Notes: generated by a model from the letters alone, not told the origin. Shown: positions 15,767 through 23,961, counted from the stretch's first letter. The stretch is 44,712 nt of DNA from PZPK01 sp963974595 (GCA_963974595.1 CAXBDA010000024.1:1-44712); one strand, 5' to 3'. Made by a program: numbers and translations.

Positions 15767-17017
15767 ATGAAAAAAATACTGTGTTATGTGTTAGTGGGAA
15801 TGTTCTTTTCTATTACGGTGTCAGCTAAAACGCTTATGGAGTCACGTCAGACTTCCGGTTTTGGTTCGGATTATCAGCAAGCGCTTGCCGCAGCTTTACT
15901 TGAAGCTGTCAGGCAAGTGCGTGGGCTGGAAATTGGCACTGAAAAGCAACTGCAGACGGAGTTTACGCAAATTGCAAAGGGCTCTGTTGAAACAACGACA
16001 GCAAAGGCGGGTGTTAAAGAAAATATTTATACACGCTCGAAAGGCTGGATAGACTCTTATGAGGTGATAGAGGTTGTAAAGCCTCAGTCAGGTCAGAACT
16101 CATGGCAGGTAACTATTTTGGCAAATATTCCAAAATATCAGTCAGATGTTAAAAACGATACACGAAAAAGTATTGCTATAATGCCGTTTCGTTTTGCTAC
16201 CGCCACATTTTCTGTTAACGATCAGGGTACGGCTATTAATGCTTATCAACTATCCATTCGATTAAAAGATAGTATACAGTCGGGCTTTACCCAATCTCGA
16301 AAATTTGCAGTTTTAAACCGTGATTATGGTAAAGAGTTTGCCTCCGAAACGAGCTTATTATCGTCTGAAAATGTACCGGCAAGTGAAGCTGGCCGGCTTG
16401 GTCAAGTATTAGGTGCCGACTTTATGGTGGTGGGTAATATCTTTGACTTGTCGACTAAGGTTGAGACAAAAACGTTTTATGGCATGACAGAGACTAAAAA
16501 GATTGATCGAATAGATCTTTCTTATCAGGTCATAGAGGTGGCTACGCAGAAAATAATGTGGGCCGATACTGTTGCAGAAGAATTTCCGCGTAAAAAAGAC
16601 CAAAAGAATACGGTAACCTTAGATGCTGTTGCTAATAGTGTGGTATCAGGCGTTATGGATGTCATTTATCCGGTGAAAGTAATGGATATGATCAGCAACA
16701 CAGAAATTTACCTCAATCAAGGCGGTGACAGGGTTAATGTTGGGGACCGATTTGAGTTGTTTACTAAAGGCCGCAAGATCATAGACCCAGACACCGGAAT
16801 GCCTATCCAGGTCGATGGTAGCAAATTGGGTGAGTTGAATGTGCTAACAGTATTGCCCAAATATGCTATTGCAGAGCTGGTTAGTGGTGAATATAAAAGC
16901 GTGCAAAAAGGCGCCATTGTTCGCCTGATAAAGCAAGAGGGAGAGGCTAACAACAATCATTCCAATAAAAAAGTAAGGGCAACAGCAGGGTCTTCAGAGG
17001 CACCCGTTCAATGGTAA
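15767..17017 (+). CDS. FlgT/CsgG-like exported protein
   Basis: I start at the ATG at 15767, one base after the DUF6844 stop, because a signal peptide begins there (MKKILCYVLVGMFFSITVSA); 416 residues. Domain order resembles flagellar FlgT: an N-domain (~25-125) with ALAAALLEAVRQVRG and GWIDSYEVIEV; a CsgG/TolB-N-like middle domain (~130-290) with SIAIMPFRF, SGFTQSRKFAVLNRDYG and GQVLGADFMVVGNI; and a small beta C-domain (~310-390) with NVGDRFELFTKGR and YAIAELVSG. No lipobox cysteine is present, unlike true CsgG. Role unknown; probably a periplasmic subunit of an outer-membrane complex with the four genes before it. Confidence 0.78.
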   Translation: MKKILCYVLVGMFFSITVSAKTLMESRQTSGFGSDYQQALAAALLEAVRQVRGLEIGTEKQLQTEFTQIAKGSVETTTAKAGVKENIYTRSKGWIDSYEVIEVVKPQSGQNSWQVTILANIPKYQSDVKNDTRKSIAIMPFRFATATFSVNDQGTAINAYQLSIRLKDSIQSGFTQSRKFAVLNRDYGKEFASETSLLSSENVPASEAGRLGQVLGADFMVVGNIFDLSTKVETKTFYGMTETKKIDRIDLSYQVIEVATQKIMWADTVAEEFPRKKDQKNTVTLDAVANSVVSGVMDVIYPVKVMDMISNTEIYLNQGGDRVNVGDRFELFTKGRKIIDPDTGMPIQVDGSKLGELNVLTVLPKYAIAELVSGEYKSVQKGAIVRLIKQEGEANNNHSNKKVRATAGSSEAPVQW

Positions 17018-17104
17018 TTTGAATTCGATAGGTGAAAAATTAGCTCAATATTGTCGTCAAAGGTGTCCTTGTCTGGTTATCTTTCGAACGACAGACTATA
17101 CTAC

Positions 17105-17131
17105 GCCTCGTTTTCATAACGGGGCATTTTT
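17105..17131 (+). terminator. Rho-independent terminator after the envelope cluster
   Basis: Stem GCCTCGTT (17105-17112) with AACGGGGC (17118-17125), one G-T pair, TTCAT loop, followed by ATTTTT. It closes the two-gene unit ending at 17017, just before panP. Confidence 0.8.
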
Positions 17132-17144
17132 ATAGCAGTAGCGT

Positions 17145-18809
17145 ATGTCAAATTCCGATTTCCATAAGCAAAAATTCGCGCAAGCCAGTATCGAGAGTAT
17201 GTATCGTGTTTTCACGGTGCCTGAAGCGCCTGATTCGACCTTGAGTCGTATTGATCAGGATGTTTCTAATAATCTCGCAGGCTTTATGCAAGAGCATATT
17301 GTTGCGGTAGAACATGACCTTCAAGAGATGGAAAAGGATTTTTCAGAATCACGTATACCCGAAAAGCCTATTTTTGTATCGGAACATACGCGCTTCTTAC
17401 TCGATAAATTAGTTGCACAGTCTGTTCACACATCGTCACCCAGTTTTGTCGGTCATATGACATCGGCTTTACCTTATTTCATGCTGCCCTTATCCAAGAT
17501 CATGATTGCTTTGAATCAGAATCTGGTTAAAACAGAGACCTCGAAAGCATTTACGCCTTTGGAGCGCCAAGTGTTGGGCATGTTGCATCGGCTCGTATAT
17601 GGGCAGGATACCGAGTTTTATAAAGACTGGATGCATGATGCTGAATACGCTTTAGGCTCGATGTGTTCAGGCGGAACCATTGCAAACATAACGGCACTGT
17701 GGGCCGCTAAAAATCTTGCATTGCCGCCAGAAGGTAACTTTAAAGGTGTTGCACATGAAGGTTTATTTAGAGCTTTAAAATATTATGGCTACGAAGGTGC
17801 TGCGATCGTTATTTCAAAACGAGGCCATTACTCTTTCAGGAAAGCCGCAGATTTATTAGGTATTGGGCGTGATTATCTTATTTCTGTTGAGACCGATGCC
17901 GATAATCGTATCGACTTAGATGCGCTCAGAGAAACATGCTGCCGCTTGAAAAAAGAAAATATATGCATTCTCAGCGTGATCGGCATTGCGGGTACCACTG
18001 AAACGGGCAATATTGACCCACTTGAAGAAATGGCCGAAATTGCCAGAGAATTTAAAGCGCATTTTCATATTGATGCTGCATGGGGTGGTCCGACTCTATT
18101 TTCACATCGTTATAAAAGCTTATTGAAAGGTATAGAAAAGGCTGACTCAGTGACGCTCGATGCCCACAAACAGCTCTATGTTCCCATGGGAAGTGGCTTA
18201 GTGCTTTTCAAAGACCCTAAAAAACTCAAATCAATTGCCCATCATGCGCAATATGTTGTGCGTAAAGGCTCAAAAGATTTAGGTAGCACGACATTAGAAG
18301 GCTCAAGACCTGGCATGGCCATGTTGATTCATTCCGGGCTGAAAATCATTGCTAAAGAAGGCTACGAAATTCTTATTGATCAGGGTATTGATAAAGCTAA
18401 AGCATTTGCTGAAATGATTGATGCAGATGAGAATTTTGAAGTTATTAGTTATCCAGAATTGAATATCATTACCTATCGATATTGCCCAGACTTTGCCAGG
18501 AAAGCCTTGGCCGAAGCTGATGAAATTCAAATGGATAAAATTAATGCTGTACTTGATCGAATCACCAAGTTTATTCAAAAGACGCAGCGTGAGAAAGGTT
18601 TATCATTTGTATCTAGAACTAGATTAGAGCCCATTAAATATTACTTGCGGCCTTGTGTCGTCTTTAGAGTCGTCTTGGCGAATCCACTGACTACTTTAGA
18701 TATATTGAAAGATATTCTTATCGAGCAGAAGCATATTGCGACGAAGTCTGAAGATATCCAAAATGCATTTAAACTTCTGAAGACACTTTGTTCAAAAGAC
18801 AATATTTAA
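17145..18809 (+). CDS. panP: PLP-dependent aspartate 1-decarboxylase, PanP type
   Basis: Group II amino-acid decarboxylase of 554 residues, close to the length I recall for PanP. PanP decarboxylates aspartate to beta-alanine for pantothenate/CoA and replaces pyruvoyl PanD in several gammaproteobacteria. Seen motifs are SPSFVGHMTSALPYFMLPLS, GSMCSGGTIANITALWAAKN, HIDAAWGGPTLFSHRYKSLL and the PLP-lysine block LDAHKQLYVPMGSG. Preference for aspartate over glutamate or an aromatic substrate is inferred from overall similarity. Monocistronic: terminators lie on both sides. Confidence 0.85.
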   Translation: MSNSDFHKQKFAQASIESMYRVFTVPEAPDSTLSRIDQDVSNNLAGFMQEHIVAVEHDLQEMEKDFSESRIPEKPIFVSEHTRFLLDKLVAQSVHTSSPSFVGHMTSALPYFMLPLSKIMIALNQNLVKTETSKAFTPLERQVLGMLHRLVYGQDTEFYKDWMHDAEYALGSMCSGGTIANITALWAAKNLALPPEGNFKGVAHEGLFRALKYYGYEGAAIVISKRGHYSFRKAADLLGIGRDYLISVETDADNRIDLDALRETCCRLKKENICILSVIGIAGTTETGNIDPLEEMAEIAREFKAHFHIDAAWGGPTLFSHRYKSLLKGIEKADSVTLDAHKQLYVPMGSGLVLFKDPKKLKSIAHHAQYVVRKGSKDLGSTTLEGSRPGMAMLIHSGLKIIAKEGYEILIDQGIDKAKAFAEMIDADENFEVISYPELNIITYRYCPDFARKALAEADEIQMDKINAVLDRITKFIQKTQREKGLSFVSRTRLEPIKYYLRPCVVFRVVLANPLTTLDILKDILIEQKHIATKSEDIQNAFKLLKTLCSKDNI

Positions 18810-18845
18810 TAGAGACCTTGCAAGTATAAAGGTCTCTATATTGTA
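18810..18845 (+). terminator. Rho-independent terminator after panP
   Basis: Arms AGAGACCTT (18811-18819) and AAGGTCTCT (18829-18837) form a perfect 9-bp stem with a 9-base loop, extended by the outer pair 18810/18838. ATATTGTATTTT follows, a broken T run. Confidence 0.75.
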
Positions 18846-18861
18846 TTTTAAGTGAGTCGTA

Positions 18862-19128
18862 CTAGTACAACGCTGATTCATCATCTAAAACTTCGTGGAT
18901 AATATCTAAAAATATTTTGTCTGCATCACTTAACTCTTCTGGAATTCTCACGATTGTTGATGAACTTATTTTCTCCGCTATTTTTTGAGTAGCATCGGGT
19001 TCGTTTTTCAATTCGCGTGCGATTTCCATGCAAGTAGTCGCCACTCCTGGTTCACTTAGTACTTTGCGAATAAATACTCGCAGCTCACTAATGATTTTGG
19101 CTTGTCTACTTTCTTCGGCACTACTCAT
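18862..19128 (-). CDS. Small hypothetical protein (88 aa)
   Basis: Not recognised. The start at 19128 has a strong AAGGAG ribosome site (19135-19140 on this strand), better supported than an in-frame ATG 11 codons upstream. The protein is acidic, mostly helical and soluble: MSSAEESRQAKIISELRVFI, then KVLSEPGVATTCMEIAREL, then a C-terminal VRIPEELSDADKIFLDIIHE. There is no signal peptide or membrane helix. It stands alone between the panP terminator and tesB, with 116 bases to tesB on the same strand. Confidence 0.65.
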   Translation of the reverse strand: MSSAEESRQAKIISELRVFIRKVLSEPGVATTCMEIARELKNEPDATQKIAEKISSSTIVRIPEELSDADKIFLDIIHEVLDDESALY

Positions 19129-19244
19129 ATAGGTCTCCTTAAAATATAAATATGAGAACACCCATGAGTATAAGGCTAACCAACATTTTGCGCATGTATT
19201 TGTTTGAAATTCTTTGTGTCTTAGATTAGGTCTTCTCTTGGATA

Positions 19245-20117
19245 TTACTTAGCTTTACTGGCTGCACGGCGGCGGATAAGCGCTTCTTGGCAAACTGATG
19301 CGACCAGTTGGCCCTGTTGATTAAAAATATTTCCACGATTAAAACCACGTCCACCGGATGCGCTTGGACTATCCATATCATAGAGCAACCATTCATCTAT
19401 ACGAAAAGGCCGATGAAACCAAATGGCATGATCCAGACTGGTTACTTGCATGTCTTTTTGCGCGAAGCTTACGCCATGAGGAAGCATACTGGTGCCTAGT
19501 AAGCCAAAGTCTGAAGCATAGGTCAGAATGCAATGATGTAAGGCTAAATCATCGGGTAGCTCTGCAACAGTCCGAAACCAATTCTGTTTATAGGGTGATC
19601 GTATATCGGGGTTGGAATAATTAATCGGCTTAACAGGGCGAATTTCGATAGGTCTGTCTCGAGTAAATTGCTCTCGTATACTTTCAGGAATGAGGTGTTT
19701 GAAGCGTCTGCGCATTTCCAATTCAGATAAAAGTACATCGGGTTCAGCGGTGTCAGGCATATCAAATTGATGTTCAAGGCCATTTTCTGTCTTTTGAAAA
19801 GACACATTCAAGGTAAAAATTTCTTTATTGTATTGCCGTGCGATAATTCTACGCGCAGAAAAGCTGCTGCCATCACGTATTATTTGCGCTTCATATTGTA
19901 TGGGAAGTGTCGGGTCACCCGCACGAAGAAAATAGCCATGCATGGAATGTGCTTGAAGGTTCTCAACTGTTTGGTAAGCGGCCATCATGGCTTGGCCACA
20001 AACTTGGCCACCAAAAACATTGCGAAACCCCAAGTCTTCACTACAGCCTTCAAAATGAAACTCATCGAGTTTTTTTAGCTTCAGTACATCGATTAATTGA
20101 TTCAGGACATTATTCAT
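19245..20117 (-). CDS. tesB: Acyl-CoA thioesterase II
   Basis: Hydrolyses medium and long acyl-CoA to free fatty acid and CoA in the cytosol. The 290-residue double-hotdog protein has the usual length. The first hotdog shows RNVFGGQVCGQAMMAAYQTV and SMHGYFLRAGDPTLPI, with DGSSFSARRI. The second shows LHHCILTYASDFGLLGTSM with the TesB-type active-site Asp, VTSLDHAIWFHRPFRIDEW, and SGGRGFNRGNIFNQQGQLVA. Its ATG overlaps the stop of a small upstream frame (ATGA), suggesting translational coupling. Confidence 0.95.
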   Translation of the reverse strand: MNNVLNQLIDVLKLKKLDEFHFEGCSEDLGFRNVFGGQVCGQAMMAAYQTVENLQAHSMHGYFLRAGDPTLPIQYEAQIIRDGSSFSARRIIARQYNKEIFTLNVSFQKTENGLEHQFDMPDTAEPDVLLSELEMRRRFKHLIPESIREQFTRDRPIEIRPVKPINYSNPDIRSPYKQNWFRTVAELPDDLALHHCILTYASDFGLLGTSMLPHGVSFAQKDMQVTSLDHAIWFHRPFRIDEWLLYDMDSPSASGGRGFNRGNIFNQQGQLVASVCQEALIRRRAASKAK

Positions 20118-20287
20118 ATTTCACTCACAACAAAATTGACTAGAAGGGCTTCTCGCGCACTCATTTCCCAACCATCCTTATTATTTTTTGTTGTTTGGTT
20201 TTTATCTTCGGGTCGCTTTACTGCAGAAGAATTTTTTTTATCTTTTAGTTGTTTTGCTGCGCGTGATTTGCTTGTTACACGCGACAT
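20114..20287 (-). CDS. Small basic protein coupled to tesB (57 aa)
   Basis: Not recognised. From the ATG at 20287, preceded by GAGAG, the frame gives a lysine- and serine-rich peptide (SRAAKQLKDKKNSSAVKRPE) with a more hydrophobic end, MSAREALLVNFVVSEI. Its TGA overlaps the tesB ATG by four bases, the usual geometry of coupled genes and the main reason to list it. Low complexity makes homology hard to judge, and it could be a non-coding leader with a chance frame. Confidence 0.45.
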   Translation of the reverse strand: MSRVTSKSRAAKQLKDKKNSSAVKRPEDKNQTTKNNKDGWEMSAREALLVNFVVSEI

Positions 20288-20403
20288 AGTTTCTCTCAAG
20301 TAATTATGAATTGGCTCTGTAATACTAAGATAATATGACAAAACAAGGGCATAGACGATACCTTTGTTTTGTCATTTAATCAAAGTGTAAGAAAAGTAGG
20401 TCT

Positions 20404-21549
20404 TTATTGATTCATTTCCTGAATCAGTGCAGCTTTTTGGCTTAAAGCATCCCCGGTTAAGACAAAGCCGCAGGTTTTGTCTGATTCGTTGATGAATTTT
20501 CCAATCAGGCCATTCGCTGTTTTTTCAAAAGACCAGGCACCTGTTACATCCTTTGGTGGAACTGTTACTACAGGGCAAGCAGGTGTTTTGGTGGCAATAG
20601 GCATGATACCAAAATTAACGGCGGTCTTTTCATCGGATAGCGTTTTGGCGAGCGCTCGGGCACTGGCCATCAGAGGTAAGACATACAGCCGAACCTCTCC
20701 ATGGGTTTCTGCGCAATCTCCCAACGCAAAGATATTTTTAGCCGATGTTTCAAGGAATTGATCGGTGATGATGCCTTGTCTACATGCTATTCCAGCCTGC
20801 TCTGCCAACTGAGTATTTGCTGTTAAACCAATCGCTGAGATGACTAAATCACAGGGTAGTTTCTGCCCGGTATTGAGTGTGGCACACATTGAGCCATCAT
20901 CGAGTGTGTCGAGATGTTGCACGTAATGCTCAAGTAGCATGTCGGCACCCGCACTCCTTAGTCCATTTGCCAGAACCGCGCCTGCTTCAGAAGGAATCAG
21001 GCCATTCATCGCTGTTTTTGCCGGATCTACCAGCGTTACCTTATAACCACCGATAAGCAGGTCATTGGCATATTCACAACCAATCAGGCCGGCCCCCATA
21101 ATTAAGACATGCTGTTTGGGTGTTAAGGATGTGCGAAAGTGGCGGTAATCCATTAAGTCATTGATAGACATAACCTGAGATAACTGACTTCCAGGAAAAT
21201 TAAGTTTATTAACCTTGGCCCCCAGTGCTAATACCAGTTTGCTATAAGTAATAACTTCATCACCGATATGAATAGATGAACTTGCGGGTTCAATTTTGGT
21301 CACAGTAGTGAAATTTCGAATAGAGGCCTTGAGCTGTGCTGCCATTTTTCCTGGGTCAGCCATAGAAAGCTCATCAGCCGATTTATTTTTGGTAAAACCG
21401 GTAGATAGCATGGGCTTAGAATAGGAGTGTGCATCATCTTGAGAAATAATCAGTACGGGTGTCCGAGTATCTAACTTACGAAATTCTCTGACCAATGAAT
21501 AGGCAGCTAACCCGCTGCCTATCACAACGATGCTTTGGTTATCATGCAT
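20404..21549 (-). CDS. rubB: Rubredoxin-NAD(+) reductase
   Basis: FAD flavoprotein passing electrons from NAD(P)H to rubredoxin. The 381 residues match the AlkT/RubB group. FAD-binding VVIGSGLAAYSLVREF lies at the N-terminus, the NAD-binding fold LIMGAGLIGCEYANDLLIGG in the middle, and the second FAD motif NIFALGDCAE near residue 275. The small C-terminal domain is of the rubredoxin-reductase type. Its ATG overlaps the stop of the rubredoxin gene (TAATG), so the two are a coupled pair. The final acceptor (alkane hydroxylase, or an oxidative-stress reductase) is not encoded in the window. Confidence 0.93.
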   Translation of the reverse strand: MHDNQSIVVIGSGLAAYSLVREFRKLDTRTPVLIISQDDAHSYSKPMLSTGFTKNKSADELSMADPGKMAAQLKASIRNFTTVTKIEPASSSIHIGDEVITYSKLVLALGAKVNKLNFPGSQLSQVMSINDLMDYRHFRTSLTPKQHVLIMGAGLIGCEYANDLLIGGYKVTLVDPAKTAMNGLIPSEAGAVLANGLRSAGADMLLEHYVQHLDTLDDGSMCATLNTGQKLPCDLVISAIGLTANTQLAEQAGIACRQGIITDQFLETSAKNIFALGDCAETHGEVRLYVLPLMASARALAKTLSDEKTAVNFGIMPIATKTPACPVVTVPPKDVTGAWSFEKTANGLIGKFINESDKTCGFVLTGDALSQKAALIQEMNQ

Positions 21550-21713
21550 TAGATTTCAACCATTTCAAAGTCTTCTTTACCAACGGCACAATCGGGGCAA
21601 AGCCAATCCTCAGGGACATCCTGCCATGCAGTGCCAGGTGCAATATCATCATCCGGCCAACCTTCTGCTTCGTCATAAATTAATCCGCATACTACACACT
21701 GCCATTTTTTCAT
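21549..21713 (-). CDS. rubA: Rubredoxin
   Basis: A 54-residue protein read on the minus strand from the ATG at 21713, easily missed because of its size. It carries both iron-binding CxxC knuckles: C6/C9 in WQCVVCGLIYDE and C39/C42 in DWLCPDCAVGKEDFE. The typical PDDDIAPGTAWQDVPEDW lies between them. One Fe is held by four cysteines; the protein shuttles single electrons from the reductase encoded directly downstream (1-base overlap). A 19-bp perfect palindrome lies 45 bases upstream of the start and may control the pair. Confidence 0.97.
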   Translation of the reverse strand: MKKWQCVVCGLIYDEAEGWPDDDIAPGTAWQDVPEDWLCPDCAVGKEDFEMVEI

Positions 21714-21758
21714 TTTCAGTTCCTGTTTTTTGTAAAGTTTAAAGCGAGTTTAAAAAGT

Positions 21759-21777
21759 TTTCGGTAATTTACCGAAA
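21759..21777. promoter_or_regulatory. 19-bp palindrome, candidate operator of rubA-rubB
   Basis: TTTCGGTAA (21759-21767), a central T, then TTACCGAAA (21769-21777): a perfect 9-bp inverted repeat around one base. A one-base spacer does not favour an RNA hairpin, so a dimeric DNA-binding protein is more likely. It lies in the divergent gap between rubA (start 21713) and hpt (start 21920), nearer rubA. I do not recognise the regulator. Confidence 0.65.
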
Positions 21778-21919
21778 GCACTTCATGAGTACAAATATTT
21801 TGATGTTTCAACGTCGCTGCTTGCAAAAAGAAAATGTTGTTTACAAAAAAAGAGTAACTATTAGCCTAAAAGATCTGGCATCGATATAATCTTCACACCC
21901 CAAAAGCTGGAAGTGCACT

Positions 21920-22492
21920 ATGACGATAGAAAGTCCAAGAAAGATTGCTGATAGCATGCAGAAAATATTCGATCAGGCAGACTGTCTTTATACACACGCC
22001 CAAGTTGTTGCAGCGATTGAGGTGTTGGCTAACAAAATCAATGTCGCATTTAAAGCTAAAAACCCAATTATTTTAATTGTGATGAATGGTGGACTGGTTT
22101 TTGGTGGACAGCTCTTATCTCACTTAGACTTCCCCCTGGAAGTAGATTATCTGCATGCCTCACGTTATGGCGATAACATTCAAGGTGAGTCGTTGAATTG
22201 GCGTGTACAGCCTTTGACTCAACTTCAAGGTCGTTCGGTACTCATTGTTGATGATATTCTAGATGAAGGGAAAACCCTTCTGGACATTATTCAGTACTGC
22301 AAAGATCAAGGTGTAAGCGAGGTGATGTCCGCTGTATTGACTGAAAAAACTCATGCTAGAAAGGTCCCTCAAGGTTTGAAAGCAGATTTTTGTGGTTTAC
22401 GCTTGGAAGATCGTTTCGTGTTTGGGTTTGGTATGGATTATCGGGGTTATTGGCGAAATGCACCCGGCATTTATGCTGTAAAAGGTTTATAA
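21920..22492 (+). CDS. hpt: Hypoxanthine(-guanine) phosphoribosyltransferase
   Basis: Purine-salvage enzyme joining hypoxanthine or guanine to PRPP. The 190-residue type I phosphoribosyltransferase shows the PRPP loop VLIVDDILDEGKTLLDI (~100-116), the early PPi-loop region ILIVMNGGLVFGGQLLSHL, and the base-contact end FVFGFGMDYRGYWRNAPGIY. Its stop directly abuts the ubiC start (TAA then ATG), so hpt-ubiC-ubiA read as one unit. Confidence 0.92.
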   Translation: MTIESPRKIADSMQKIFDQADCLYTHAQVVAAIEVLANKINVAFKAKNPIILIVMNGGLVFGGQLLSHLDFPLEVDYLHASRYGDNIQGESLNWRVQPLTQLQGRSVLIVDDILDEGKTLLDIIQYCKDQGVSEVMSAVLTEKTHARKVPQGLKADFCGLRLEDRFVFGFGMDYRGYWRNAPGIYAVKGL

Positions 22493-23041
22493 ATGCCACA
22501 AAGTCTCAACAAAGAAAATGATATTATTTGGCGACGTTATCGGCGTGTTCCCGTGGCCAAACTGCCTTATCATCGGCGTCACTGGGTACTTGATCGAGGT
22601 TCTTTAACGAAACGACTTATCCAGGCATCCCAAGGGCATTTTAATGTTGAAATTAGTCGTCAGACCTGGGCACTACCCAGTCTCGATGAAAGGCGCTTGC
22701 TAGCATTACCTGTAGGCCAACGGGCCCTGATTAGAGAAGTATCTTTGCTTTGTTACGGAGACGTCTGGGTAAAAGCCAGAAGTATTATCCCTAAAGGAAC
22801 ATTAACGGGGGCGGAAAAACAACTGGCGCATTTAGGGACACGCCCCTTGGGCGCATTCTTGTTTAAGTCAAAAACGATGACGCGAGGGCCGCTGCAAATC
22901 GCATCATTTAGACATAAAATGCAGCAAAATGCATCGGCACGTCGATCCATTTTTTTTCTGCATGGTAAGCCTATACTTGTGAGTGAGTTTTTTATGCCCC
23001 CTGTATTTTTATCTGCTTGCCCATTAAATACAGCAAAATAG
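22493..23041 (+). CDS. ubiC: Chorismate lyase
   Basis: Splits chorismate to 4-hydroxybenzoate and pyruvate, the entry to ubiquinone synthesis. Length 182, slightly longer than in E. coli. Typical elements are WVLDRGSLTKRLI near the N-terminus, ALIREVSLLCYGDVWVKARS with the substrate-binding Arg, IIPKGTLTG, HLGTRPLGAFLF, and ILVSEFFMPPVFL with the conserved Glu near the C-terminus. It has no gap to hpt and 25 bases to ubiA, the next enzyme of the pathway. Confidence 0.93.
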   Translation: MPQSLNKENDIIWRRYRRVPVAKLPYHRRHWVLDRGSLTKRLIQASQGHFNVEISRQTWALPSLDERRLLALPVGQRALIREVSLLCYGDVWVKARSIIPKGTLTGAEKQLAHLGTRPLGAFLFKSKTMTRGPLQIASFRHKMQQNASARRSIFFLHGKPILVSEFFMPPVFLSACPLNTAK

Positions 23042-23066
23042 TTTGAAATAGAGTCAGGATTTAGTC

Positions 23067-23927
23067 ATGAACAAAGATACGCTAATCGCTTATTTGCATT
23101 TAATGCGGCTGCATAAACCGATAGGCATTTATCTGGTTTTGTGGCCAACCTTATGGGCGCTTTGGTTAGCCGCAGAAGGTATCCCTTCTTTAAATGTACT
23201 TACTGTCTTTATCTTAGGCGTTATTTTAATGCGTTCCGCAGGCTGCGTGATTAATGATTTTGCCGACAGAAAAATTGATGGTGAGGTCAAAAGAACAAAA
23301 GATAGACCTTTAGTCACAGGCTTAGTGTCGCCAAAACAGGCATTAATGTGTTTTGTTTTATTATGCACAGTCGCCTTTTTATTAGTTCTGTCTATGAATA
23401 CGCTGACCATTTATTTATCTGTGGGTGGCGTTATCCTGGCGTTTATCTACCCATTTATGAAACGCTATACACATTTACCCCAAGTATTTTTAGGTGCTGC
23501 TTTTGCTTGGGCGGTGCCAATGGCCTATGCCGCACAAACGAATAGCCTGCCCAGTATTGTTTGGCTCATTTATATGGCAAGCCTTATTTGGACAGTTGCT
23601 TATGACACCATGTATGCCATGGTTGATCGGGATGATGATATAAAAATTGGGGTAAAGTCGACGGCCATTTTATTTGGAAGTTTGGATAGAGTGATTATCG
23701 CCTTCCTGCAGGTTTTAGTCATTCTGACGTTATGCGTTATTGGTCAACAGGCAACACTGGGCGAGTTTTATTATTTAGGCGTTTCTGTTGCTTCGGTATT
23801 TTTTGTTTATCAACAGCATTTGATTCGTCACCGCGACAGAGAGGCTTGTTTTCAGGCTTTTCTAAATAATAACTGGGTTGGCTTGGTGCTTTTTTGTGGG
23901 ATATTTCTAGAATATGCCGTGCCTTAA
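23067..23927 (+). CDS. ubiA: 4-hydroxybenzoate polyprenyltransferase
   Basis: Membrane prenyltransferase adding the polyprenyl tail to 4-hydroxybenzoate. The 286 residues contain eight to nine hydrophobic segments and both Asp-rich motifs: CVINDFADRKIDGEVKRTKD (first NDxxDxxxD) and YDTMYAMVDRDDDIKIGVKS (second). Ribosome site AGGA precedes the ATG. It directly follows ubiC in pathway order. A ubiquinone hydroxylase lies separately at 31009. Confidence 0.96.
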   Translation: MNKDTLIAYLHLMRLHKPIGIYLVLWPTLWALWLAAEGIPSLNVLTVFILGVILMRSAGCVINDFADRKIDGEVKRTKDRPLVTGLVSPKQALMCFVLLCTVAFLLVLSMNTLTIYLSVGGVILAFIYPFMKRYTHLPQVFLGAAFAWAVPMAYAAQTNSLPSIVWLIYMASLIWTVAYDTMYAMVDRDDDIKIGVKSTAILFGSLDRVIIAFLQVLVILTLCVIGQQATLGEFYYLGVSVASVFFVYQQHLIRHRDREACFQAFLNNNWVGLVLFCGIFLEYAVP

Positions 23928-23961
23928 GCCTAATTTTGGTCTGTTTGGGTAGATTTTTTAG

